From: Candidatus Heimdallarchaeota archaeon
GTDB taxonomy: Archaea > Asgardarchaeota > Heimdallarchaeia > Heimdallarchaeales > Heimdallarchaeaceae
DNA: 9,462 bases
NCBI GenBank assembly: GCA_023139025.1
Contig: JAGLOH010000059.1
Span: 1 to 9,462, forward strand
Direction: 5' to 3'
Position 1 is the stretch's first letter, and each line of letters starts with the position of its first letter. Made by a program: the position numbers and the translations under genes. Below the pieces are notes generated by a model. It had not been told where the DNA came from. It did no database searches and saw only the letters and a list, made by a program, of their open reading frames with translations. Of this stretch, positions 1 through 7,098 are shown piece by piece.

Positions 1-1587
1 TCTCAGCTTTTTGATAGAAAAGTAACAGCAATTATAGTTGAAGAAGCTAGAAAAGCCCCAACCCATTTGTTGATTACCATCCCTTGGAATGTCAGTCAAT
101 ATACCATTACTTCTGAGATAACAAGACAACTGGTAACTCCCGGTCATAAGACACTCTGTTTTCAGAACAGTCATAAAAACGCTGAGATAATAAATTTGCT
201 TCTACGTTCTGCAAGAATAAAATCAGCTGTTCACAGAGCTGGTCTAACAAGACAGTATAGAAACAAAGTAGAACAGAGATTTAGGGAAGGCGATTTGGAT
301 GCGTTAGTGTCTACACCAACACTAGAATTAGGGATTGACATTGGTGATGTTGATGGTGTAGTCTCCTCTATTGTCAATATTACGCGTTTTATACAAAGAT
401 TGGGAAGAGCTGGAAGAAAAGGACAAGAATCAATTGGTTCTCTGATTCTAAGAAACGATGACCCCATTAGTACATTCTATTCGGTTTATCCAGAAACATA
501 CTTTGCTGACATTAGACAAGGATATGTTGAACCTAAAAATGAAATTGTTTCCTATTATCAGCTTTTAGCTGCTGTCTTGGAAAAACCAATAGAACAAAAA
601 GAATTCACTGAACACAAAGCCATGTTATCACAATTGGAGAACGAAGAAAAACTGCTGAAAACAGCAGATGGGGGATATAAAGCTAAATCTAGAACTGATA
701 TATTACGACTATTACGAGCTTATTCAATAAGGGGGATTGGGGATACTTTATTGCTAAAAGATAAAACTGGTAAAAGATTAGGGGAAAGATCTATGCCAAT
801 GGCCGCTAGAGAATTACATCCAGGGGCAATATATCTTCATGGAGGTAAACATTACAGGTCTTCAACTTTCAAGTATGATAATCGATTTGGTGGAGGAGAA
901 ATAATCTTACAGCCTATACCCCCCATAAATCAGAAAACAACGGCTAATCGATATGCAATTCCATCTATATTAGTCGTGAATGAAAGAAAAAAGGTTCTTG
1001 GAACTGAGGTTATCTATTGTGATTTAAAAATAACTGAACAAGTTACTGGTTATAATGTCAATGATATCTTTACAAACAAACTTCTTGAAACTAAGAAATT
1101 TGATGAGCCCATAATTTATTCTTTTCGAACAAAAGGATTCATGTTCACAATGCCAAAACCAATAGATATTCTAAACACTTTTGCAAACTTACCAGAAGAT
1201 GTTTTGCTAAATGGAACCTTTCACGCAGTTGAACATGTTGTGATTGAATCTAGTTCGATGTTAACTGGAGGAGGAAGTTCTGAGATTGGAGGAATATCCA
1301 TGGGTAAATCTGGAGCAATTTTTGTATATGATGGTGCAAAAGGAGGAAGTGGATTATCCAAACTTCTATATGATAAGCTAGAAGAAGGTCTCAACCGTTC
1401 ACTGAAAATTCTGGAAAACTGTACTTGTAAAACCTCTGATGGTTGTCCAAGATGCACTTATTCTTACCAATGTGGTAACAACAATCAACCTTTGAGCAAG
1501 ACTGGTGCAATTGAATCAATAAAACTTCTAAACCAATCTAAATTGAAGATTATAGATAACTATGCAGAATATGATTCATATGTGTGA
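1..1587 (+). CDS. SF2 (DEAD/DEAH-type) helicase with DUF1998 zinc-binding C-terminus, MrfA/Hrq1-like; 5' end missing
   Basis: The reading frame is open from base 1, so the gene begins upstream and the first RecA lobe (Walker A, DEAH box) is outside the window; 528 residues are visible. Counted from base 1, helicase lobe 2 carries motif V around residues 102-117 (STPTLELGIDIG) and motif VI at 132-139 (QRLGRAGR). A middle region follows, with the LHPGAIYLHGG segment seen in this family. The DUF1998-type end has DGAKGGSGL followed by a cysteine cluster (C476, C482, C485, C491, plus an extra C474) in the pattern C..GCPxC.....C, expected to bind a metal. Family knowledge: MrfA and Hrq1 are ATP-driven 3'-5' DNA helicases linked to repair of mitomycin-type and crosslink damage. 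The repair role here is inferred from homology. No neighbour points to a repair operon. A TTG at 67 is an internal codon, not the start. Confidence 0.93.
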   Translation, partial: SQLFDRKVTAIIVEEARKAPTHLLITIPWNVSQYTITSEITRQLVTPGHKTLCFQNSHKNAEIINLLLRSARIKSAVHRAGLTRQYRNKVEQRFREGDLDALVSTPTLELGIDIGDVDGVVSSIVNITRFIQRLGRAGRKGQESIGSLILRNDDPISTFYSVYPETYFADIRQGYVEPKNEIVSYYQLLAAVLEKPIEQKEFTEHKAMLSQLENEEKLLKTADGGYKAKSRTDILRLLRAYSIRGIGDTLLLKDKTGKRLGERSMPMAARELHPGAIYLHGGKHYRSSTFKYDNRFGGGEIILQPIPPINQKTTANRYAIPSILVVNERKKVLGTEVIYCDLKITEQVTGYNVNDIFTNKLLETKKFDEPIIYSFRTKGFMFTMPKPIDILNTFANLPEDVLLNGTFHAVEHVVIESSSMLTGGGSSEIGGISMGKSGAIFVYDGAKGGSGLSKLLYDKLEEGLNRSLKILENCTCKTSDGCPRCTYSYQCGNNNQPLSKTGAIESIKLLNQSKLKIIDNYAEYDSYV

Positions 1588-1710
1588 AAATGCAATTTAA
1601 TTAACAAGGTTGTTACTCAAAAATCTGAAGTGTAATACTGGGAATATGTCTGCAATCATATCTCTGTCTCATGTGCTTTTATGTTATTTTTTAGTTCTTT
1701 AAACTTAACA

Positions 1711-2124
1711 ATGACATTTGATATTGATACTGAGGAATTTATTGATATAGCTTTAAATTGTGTATTCCCCACTTCTGAAGAAATAGAACCTTCTATTCTT
1801 AAGGAAATAACTCATTTCCTGGAAGAAAATGAATGCAGGGTTGAACCAAAAAATGCAGAAATAGTACGAGGGGAGATACGAAAAGCACTCATACATTTCA
1901 AGAATCGACCATATCTCTATAATACCAGAAAGAAGATGGAGAAGCTCCTAAAGGTAAATGATAATTGGAAAAGGTTCATGATTTCACCTAAAACGTTTAC
2001 TTCTGAACTTAGAGATGCAGGTTTGAACAACGAAGAGATTGATCTTTTAAGAATGTCATTACAAACTGCTGAAAAATCATACGCGATGATGAAATCCATC
2101 CCTTGCCCTCAGAAACCTCTTTGA
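1711..2124 (+). CDS. Hypothetical small helical protein
   Basis: I do not recognise this protein. From ATG 1711 it is 137 residues; an in-frame ATG at 1681 would add ten mostly hydrophobic residues (MLFFSSLNLT). I prefer 1711 because the first ATG lies inside a TATA-like stretch (TTTTATGTTA, 1677-1686) about 25-30 bases upstream, which fits an almost leaderless transcript; neither start has a convincing ribosome binding site. The chain is charged and mostly alpha-helical in composition, with an acidic N-terminal part (DIDTEEF) and a basic middle (NTRKKMEKLLKVNDNWKR). It ends in a possible helical hairpin (SPKTFTSELRDAGLNNEEIDLL) followed by a Pro/Cys tail (PCPQKPL). There is no signal peptide, membrane segment or cysteine motif. 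It is separated by about 100 bases from both neighbours and so is probably transcribed alone. It could be a regulatory or adaptor protein, but nothing visible decides this. Confidence 0.68.
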   Translation: MTFDIDTEEFIDIALNCVFPTSEEIEPSILKEITHFLEENECRVEPKNAEIVRGEIRKALIHFKNRPYLYNTRKKMEKLLKVNDNWKRFMISPKTFTSELRDAGLNNEEIDLLRMSLQTAEKSYAMMKSIPCPQKPL

Positions 2125-2225
2125 TTTGAGATTACAAGCAAGTTTTAATACTTTACACTCATTTTGAATTTAGTTCGCAAATCTTGAGATTAGTTTAAGA
2201 TTCGATATGAATTGGGGGTTACTAC

Positions 2226-3140
2226 TTGCAAAAGGAAGAGCTTAGCGAAGTGTTAGATAATTATCTTTTTAGCAATTCCCACTTAGATGCTGAGAAATTA
2301 AGTAATAAAATCCAAATCAATTTAAAAGAAATCAAAGATTATTTTTTTTCCCGACCTGAAAACTGGGGTTTCATAAAAGAGGGAAGTTCCGTGTTTTTTG
2401 CCCACGAATTGATTAGGGATAATATCGATGATTTACATGAATCATTTTGGAATTGGTACTTGAAAAACGTGCCTAGTTATAGCGATCTTGCATGGGAGGA
2501 AGGATCAGCAGTTGCAGATACTTCAAGAATTAAAGTTATCCCACAGCCAAAAATAATTGAAAGTGGTTTAGTGAAAACATTCTCTGCTAGAATTGTAATT
2601 CTTGGTGAGGATAAAACAGGAAAACAATCTTTTGTTTATGCTATAACTGGAGAATCACTTAATAGACCAGCCCCTGGTGTTTATTTCGGAAAAATCAATC
2701 GATCTGTTGATGATTTTAATATTGATTTTGAATGCATTATTTTGGATATTCCTCCAGATTCTCCTCTGTGGATTTATGCAAAAGCAAGTTTTGGAGTTGT
2801 TCTAGCATATGATGTAACTGAACTTCAGACATTTGAGAAATTACAATATTGGTTAGATACTTTTCTTGAGGTATATTCTTACGATCTGTGCCCACCTATC
2901 TTACTCCTCGGAACCAAAATTGATTTACTTGAGAAAAGAGAGTTGAATGAATTTGAATCTGTAGCTGAACTCCTTAGAGAACAGTTAGAGACCAATTATG
3001 GGACTATAGTGGTAAGTGAGTTGGTATCTTTAACTGAAGGTACTAATGTTCAGAATACTTTTCAAAATTTCGCAAAAATAATCCGTCAGTGGTATCAGAT
3101 AATTAAGGAAGAATACTCTGATGATAATCCTGTTGTTTGA
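2226..3140 (+). CDS. Degenerate Ras-like small GTPase domain fused to an N-terminal winged-helix-like domain
   Basis: 304 residues from TTG 2226. An in-frame TGA at 2208 closes the frame upstream, and GGGGG (2214-2218) sits seven bases before the TTG as a Shine-Dalgarno-like site. Residues 1-60 look like a winged helix: three helices (roughly 3-16, 21-30, 33-45), then a short wing (FIKEGSSVFFA). Residues 61-118 are a linker. Residues 119-295 follow the Ras fold: beta-1 and P-loop (ARIVILGEDKTGKQS, 121-135), switch I region (PAPGVYF, 148-154), G3 (LDIPPD, 173-178), a Rab-like VVLAYDVTE strand (191-199), G4 TKID (230-233) and a G5-like SLT (268-270). Several catalytic positions are changed: Q134 replaces the P-loop Ser/Thr, A149 the switch I Thr, P177 the Gly and D178 the Gln of DxxGQ. 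K133, D174 and D233 remain. It probably binds guanine nucleotide weakly or without hydrolysis (inference). No lipidation cysteine is at the C-terminus. Confidence 0.85.
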   Translation: MQKEELSEVLDNYLFSNSHLDAEKLSNKIQINLKEIKDYFFSRPENWGFIKEGSSVFFAHELIRDNIDDLHESFWNWYLKNVPSYSDLAWEEGSAVADTSRIKVIPQPKIIESGLVKTFSARIVILGEDKTGKQSFVYAITGESLNRPAPGVYFGKINRSVDDFNIDFECIILDIPPDSPLWIYAKASFGVVLAYDVTELQTFEKLQYWLDTFLEVYSYDLCPPILLLGTKIDLLEKRELNEFESVAELLREQLETNYGTIVVSELVSLTEGTNVQNTFQNFAKIIRQWYQIIKEEYSDDNPVV

Positions 3141-3224
3141 TTATGATATGACATGATTCCATAGAGGAAGATATTAAATGTTTAAATTAATTATACATCC
3201 AAGAACCTATACCGAGACTTAATA

Positions 3225-4889
3225 GTGAATAGAATGGCTACTTTGAGAAACTTCAAAACCAAAAGATTCAGTTTAAGGAGAATCAGCAAAAAGAACTTAT
3301 ATGGAATACTCACCATTATTTCAATTTCAATTCTCCTTTTTGCTCTTTCCCTCTATGTTAAGAATCTAATTTCAGAATGGTATTGGAAGGTTCATGGTGC
3401 TGGATTTAACTGGTTACACTATGAAGGGACAGAGGTAGTAAGAGTTTGGTATTTAGAAGCATATTCTGATGCCTCATTTTATTATGAACCATATCTAGAA
3501 TCTTTTCGATATGAGAATTGGAATCCTTATGCTGGTGGAGAAGGACCACTAAACGGATATGCTTATGGTCCTATGTTCATTTATGGCTTATATTTTGTCT
3601 CCCTTTTTGTGAGCTTATTTTTCCCTCAATTTGACAAGCCAGAATTGATTTCAGAATCAGTAAAATGGACACATATTGTCTTTGATGCGTTATCGGTTGT
3701 CATGGTTTATTTGATTGTAATCACGCTTAAAACATTTAAAAACAAGACCTCAACAAAACATGCTTTGGGAATCTTGTCTGCTGCAATTTTTGCTATGATG
3801 CCTATTAATTTACTATATGTTGATTCAGTTTTCTTGAATACGCCACAAATGACTTTTTTTACACTAATTAGTTTGTTGCTATTCATTAAAGATAAGTATA
3901 GGCTAACGGCGTTCTTTCTTTCAGTTGCATGGTTATCAAAACAAATGCCTTTATTTTTGCTTATACCATGGTTTCTAATAATTTGGAAGAAAATAGACTT
4001 ACGAGCTGCATTTAGAGATTTTCTTTTCCCATTTCTACTTTCAACTTTAATTCTTTCTCTTCCTTGGTTATTCATGACGCCTGTTGATTATGCTTGGAGA
4101 GTTTTTGGACCAGGAAAGCCTTTGGTAATTCTAGATTTGGAACATAGCGGCCATACAGTTTCTTTGGCTCATAGTTTCCTATTTCTTGGGAACCTAGGTC
4201 TAGCGAATTTTTATCATGTAATTAATAAATATATGATTCCCTTCCTCCTCTTTTATGGTTTTACAGTTGTTTTTGCTTACTTTAATGGGAAGAAAATAGG
4301 CGGGAATGAAAGTTATCAAATTATATTTGCTACATGGATTATAATCAATACCCATCTATTTATCTCAAGAGGGATCTACAAATACTATAATGCATTTATC
4401 ACTCCATTTGTTGTACTCAGTTTATTAACTTTCATTGAGGATAAAAGTTCCAATCTGATAAAAAGAATTAAACTCAAGAAATTCAAGCATCTGTCAGATA
4501 TAAAAATGGAACTCTCTACTGATAAAGAAAATTATATGCGGACAGATAATGAGCGAATTTCATTTGGTGTCATAAGTGCTGTATTTATCTTAGTAAGTGG
4601 TCTCTTCTATTACTTTAATTTTACACTTATAGCTAAATCCAGATATTTGCATCCACTTTTTTTACTTATTCTATTTGTGGTTATGAGCCTATTACTTCCT
4701 CCTTCTATTTATCTCAGCATATTTGACAAAAGAAATTATAAAATGATTAAAACTGATGTCATCTATATTTATAACCAAACAAAATTTGTGCTCAAAAGAG
4801 CTAAATCATCCTTCAATAATGCACTGATTCTTTTTTACAATAAGTTGAAACAAGGAATTATGGGAATTAAAAAATTATTCGACAAATAG
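3225..4889 (+). CDS. Multi-pass membrane glycosyltransferase, GT-C superfamily (PMT/ALG6-like)
   Basis: About 554 residues from GTG 3225; ATG 3234 is an equally good start (MATLRNF) and neither has a clear ribosome binding site. A basic N-terminus leads into a first membrane helix (about 26-46), followed by a long extracytoplasmic loop rich in acidic and aromatic residues (67-110: YEGTE, SDASFYYEP, then NGYAYGPMFIYG). About ten further hydrophobic segments run to residue 498. This order, one helix then a large acidic loop, is typical of GT-C enzymes, which move sugars from dolichyl-phosphate carriers on the outer face of the membrane. WLSKQMPLFLL (236-246) resembles the KQM helix of ALG6/ALG8-type enzymes, and RGIYKYYNAF (382-391) sits where GT-C proteins carry a conserved late loop. 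E67, E70 and D82 are candidate catalytic acids (inference). A lysine-rich cytosolic tail of about 55 residues ends the protein. Sugar donor and acceptor are unknown; S-layer or lipid glycosylation is plausible. Confidence 0.82.
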   Translation: MNRMATLRNFKTKRFSLRRISKKNLYGILTIISISILLFALSLYVKNLISEWYWKVHGAGFNWLHYEGTEVVRVWYLEAYSDASFYYEPYLESFRYENWNPYAGGEGPLNGYAYGPMFIYGLYFVSLFVSLFFPQFDKPELISESVKWTHIVFDALSVVMVYLIVITLKTFKNKTSTKHALGILSAAIFAMMPINLLYVDSVFLNTPQMTFFTLISLLLFIKDKYRLTAFFLSVAWLSKQMPLFLLIPWFLIIWKKIDLRAAFRDFLFPFLLSTLILSLPWLFMTPVDYAWRVFGPGKPLVILDLEHSGHTVSLAHSFLFLGNLGLANFYHVINKYMIPFLLFYGFTVVFAYFNGKKIGGNESYQIIFATWIIINTHLFISRGIYKYYNAFITPFVVLSLLTFIEDKSSNLIKRIKLKKFKHLSDIKMELSTDKENYMRTDNERISFGVISAVFILVSGLFYYFNFTLIAKSRYLHPLFLLILFVVMSLLLPPSIYLSIFDKRNYKMIKTDVIYIYNQTKFVLKRAKSSFNNALILFYNKLKQGIMGIKKLFDK

Positions 4890-4927
4890 AACAGAACTGA
4901 TTGAGTCCTTTTAGTTCATTTTCTGTT
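4890..4927 (+). terminator. Inverted repeats just after the glycosyltransferase stop; possible 3' hairpin
   Basis: Directly after the TAG stop, GAACTGA (4894-4900) can pair with TTAGTTC (4911-4917), seven pairs with one G-U. An alternative outer pairing is AACAGAA (4890-4896) with TTCTGTT (4921-4927), perfect over seven bases. A further short repeat, CAACT/AGTTG, lies at 4932-4949. This could end or stabilise the upstream mRNA. Archaeal termination mainly uses T-runs, and only a short CCTTTT lies here, so the terminator role is weakly supported. Confidence 0.35.
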
Positions 4928-4962
4928 GAGACAACTACAATTTCAGTTGCCCGAATCCTCAA

Positions 4963-4974
4963 AAGTTATAAACT
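4963..4974 (+). promoter_or_regulatory. TATA-like box for the pilin gene
   Basis: AAGTTATAAACT lies about 40-45 bases before the GTG 5008/ATG 5017 starts. With the usual archaeal spacing of about 25 bases to the transcription start, this gives a leader of roughly 10-25 bases. Located by eye only; the region is AT-rich. Confidence 0.5.
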
Positions 4975-5007
4975 ACGTTCGCCATATACTATTCAAAGTA
5001 AAATCGA

Positions 5008-5586
5008 GTGTATCAGATGTTTCACAGATTACATAAGTCCTCTAGAGGTGTTTCTGAAGTTCTTGCCAGTGTAATTATTATCTCTCTCGTTGTGGGGGCA
5101 AGTGCTTTAGTTGGAAGCATTCTGTTAAATGTAGATGTAGTAGATTTATTCGGCTATCTAGGTGTTCCTCAAGAACAAGACGTTGCAATCTCTCTAAACA
5201 TCCTAATAATAAATGACACAGATTTAGACACTTTGTCTGATACAATGATTTTCTATCTGTCATTAGATGCAGAATCGCCCTCTATATACATTCAAGACTT
5301 TGATATACTTCTTCCAACAGGGCAGGTTTTGGATGATTTGAACCCGTGGTTAATATCTGGAACATCACAGCCATGGAATGACGAATATTTTGGTTTTACA
5401 CTGCAATATGGTTTCATTAATGCATCTTTTACAATCCAAGTAGAAAACTTGAACTTGGATGATGGAGAAATTAGTAGTGGTACTTCTTTCCATATAGTTA
5501 TTGATTACTCTTACATGTCAGAATTAGGAGGAAGACTAAGAAAAATATCCACCTTTTATCAAAATCCATTAATTATTGCTCCTTAA
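5008..5586 (+). CDS. Archaeal type IV pilin-like protein with class III signal peptide
   Basis: 192 residues from GTG 5008; ATG 5017 (MFHRLHKSSRG) is an equally likely start, and an in-frame TAA at 4999 rules out earlier ones. The N-terminus is a textbook archaeal prepilin signal: a short basic leader ending in KSSRG (residues 10-14), then VSEVLASVIIISLVVGASAL, where a PibD-type prepilin peptidase would cut between G14 and V15. The hydrophobic helix (about 18-40) would form the filament core or membrane anchor. The remaining about 150 residues are acidic and rich in beta-strand patterns, with potential N-glycosylation sites at NDT and NAS, as expected of an exposed head domain. This matches the archaeal type IV pilin N-terminal family. 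No assembly ATPase, platform protein or peptidase gene is adjacent, so it is an orphan subunit here: a major or minor pilin, or a pilin-like surface protein. Its own TATA-like box suggests independent transcription. Confidence 0.85.
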   Translation: MYQMFHRLHKSSRGVSEVLASVIIISLVVGASALVGSILLNVDVVDLFGYLGVPQEQDVAISLNILIINDTDLDTLSDTMIFYLSLDAESPSIYIQDFDILLPTGQVLDDLNPWLISGTSQPWNDEYFGFTLQYGFINASFTIQVENLNLDDGEISSGTSFHIVIDYSYMSELGGRLRKISTFYQNPLIIAP

Positions 5587-5610
5587 TTAGAGAAGAAACC
5601 TTTTACTTTT

Positions 5611-5620
5611 GTTATAATTT
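5611..5620 (+). promoter_or_regulatory. TATA-like box for the M20 peptidase gene
   Basis: GTTATAATTT lies about 32-41 bases before the TTG start at 5652, placing a transcription start near 5640 and a very short leader. No Shine-Dalgarno sequence is visible close to the TTG, consistent with a nearly leaderless mRNA. Assignment is by eye. Confidence 0.42.
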
Positions 5621-5651
5621 CATAGGGAAATTTCAAATATCTTAAAAATAG

Positions 5652-7004
5652 TTGAAATCATCAAGAAACGAGGAAAATTACTTGTTATCTTATATTGAGA
5701 TTTTAAAGAAATTAGTTTCATTTCCTACTGTTAACAATCCTATCGAAAACAACATTCCTTCAAAGGAAATTCTTCACTTTATAGGGGAAGATTTTTTGGA
5801 ACCCCTTGGGTATAGAAATTTGTTTTATGAAAAAAATGGATACTCCTCTCTAATTTCTTATTTGGATCGGGGCTCTCCTAAAATTTTATTCTTGGGACAT
5901 TGTGATGTTGTTCCTGAGGGACCAGGTTGGAACACAGATCCATTTGAGATGACAATTAAGGAAGATAAAGCCTATGGAAGAGGAACAGCAGATATGAAAG
6001 GTGCTGTTTCAATCATGATTAGTCTAGCTAAAGATTTTGTGAATATTGAAAAAGGGTCTGTGATTTATCTCATTAATCTAGATGAGGAATCGGGGGGAAA
6101 AAATGGTGCAGAAGAAGCAATTAAGTATCTCGAGAGAAACAACCTTATTCCTGATTATGTAATAAATGGCGATGCAAATGGACTTCAAGTTGTCAATAAA
6201 AGAAGAAATTCGTATGTAGCAAATCTTAAGCTAAGAAAAACATCATATAAAATTCAAGGAAGAAAGGAGAGCAATACTTTTGTTACAGATATAGCGGGGA
6301 AAAGAACAATGCATGCTGCATATTTCATGAGGGAAATAGATGTTCATTGCATGGATAAAGCTTCTGATTTCTTGAGAGCGAATTCATATGTTGTTCAAAC
6401 TTTGAAAGGCAACTTCGTAAAAAATAATGTTCTACCATCCGAAATTAGTATTGAATATATCATCCCAGACGAGAATAGTGAACAAGAATATGAATACGAC
6501 CAAAATCTAACTAAGTTTTTGCTCGCGGTTACAAAGTTTAAGGAAATTGATATACCTTCAGCACCTAGTGATTATGGTATAAATCTGACATTTAACTACT
6601 ATCGCGAAGAAGAGGACTATCATCTCTGTCAGATGGATCTGAGAATCATGAGCAAAACAATGGATGATGTAAGAACTTATTTTGAGGAATTTGTTAGCTC
6701 TTCAGCTATAGATGCTGAAATTGAAACAAAAGGGAGCATAGGTCCAGTTTATACTAAAAAGGATTCAACTCTTGTTAAAAAAAGCATTACAGTAGCTAAA
6801 GAAATGGGATTATCTGATTATCCAATCGAAATGGGAGGAGCAACAGATTCTAGATGGTTTAGCGCTAAAGGGGTTCCTTCAATCGAATTTGGTCCACTTG
6901 GAGGGAACGTGCATGGAGCAAACGAATATGTAGAACTATCCAGCTTAGAGGTTGTAAGAGAATTTTATTTAAGGTTATATTCTCAATTGATAAATAAAAA
7001 CTGA
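5652..7004 (+). CDS. M20 family metallopeptidase / ArgE-DapE-type deacylase
   Basis: 450 residues from TTG 5652; an in-frame TAA at 5643 limits the start, and the first internal Met is at residue 100, too late. M20 motifs are in order: GHCDVVP (H83), GRGTADMKG (D114, bridging metal ligand), LDEESGG (E145 general base, E146 ligand), NGDANG (D174, fourth ligand) and NVHGANE (H421). GGATDSRWF (395-403) is the usual late motif. The catalytic domain is interrupted by the lid/dimerisation domain at about 183-350, which carries MHAAYF (H221), matching the lid histidine that reaches the partner active site in DapE-like dimers. The lid is about 160 residues, longer than the roughly 110 usual. The enzyme should be a cytosolic two-metal (Zn/Co) hydrolase of peptide or N-acyl amino acid bonds. 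The exact substrate cannot be read: no lysine or arginine biosynthesis genes adjoin it. Confidence 0.93.
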   Translation: MKSSRNEENYLLSYIEILKKLVSFPTVNNPIENNIPSKEILHFIGEDFLEPLGYRNLFYEKNGYSSLISYLDRGSPKILFLGHCDVVPEGPGWNTDPFEMTIKEDKAYGRGTADMKGAVSIMISLAKDFVNIEKGSVIYLINLDEESGGKNGAEEAIKYLERNNLIPDYVINGDANGLQVVNKRRNSYVANLKLRKTSYKIQGRKESNTFVTDIAGKRTMHAAYFMREIDVHCMDKASDFLRANSYVVQTLKGNFVKNNVLPSEISIEYIIPDENSEQEYEYDQNLTKFLLAVTKFKEIDIPSAPSDYGINLTFNYYREEEDYHLCQMDLRIMSKTMDDVRTYFEEFVSSSAIDAEIETKGSIGPVYTKKDSTLVKKSITVAKEMGLSDYPIEMGGATDSRWFSAKGVPSIEFGPLGGNVHGANEYVELSSLEVVREFYLRLYSQLINKN

Positions 7005-7027
7005 GACATAGCAAATTGGTTCAGCTT

Positions 7028-7040
7028 AACTTATATATTT
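7028..7040 (+). promoter_or_regulatory. TATA-like box for the Rab-like GTPase gene
   Basis: AACTTATATATTT lies about 60-70 bases before ATG 7099. A start about 25 bases downstream would give a leader of roughly 35-40 bases containing the weak purine-rich AGGCAGGG (7086-7093), which may serve as the ribosome binding site. Confidence 0.45.
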
Positions 7041-7098
7041 GCAGACAATATTTACAAAAGAATTAAAATCAAGTAATAAGAAATAAGGCAGGGATAGT

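Noticed and set aside
67..69. TTG as the start of the helicase gene
   Set aside because: The frame is open back to base 1 and the protein would lack helicase lobe 1; the gene is simply cut by the window edge.
2180..2202. AATCTT/AAGATT inverted repeat before the degenerate GTPase gene
   Set aside because: Six A/T-rich bases with an 11-base spacer are expected by chance in DNA this AT-rich.
3707..4075. 122-codon open frame on the minus strand within the glycosyltransferase gene
   Set aside because: It lies wholly antisense to a convincing membrane-protein gene, has no family motif, and looks like a by-product of the hydrophobic codon pattern.
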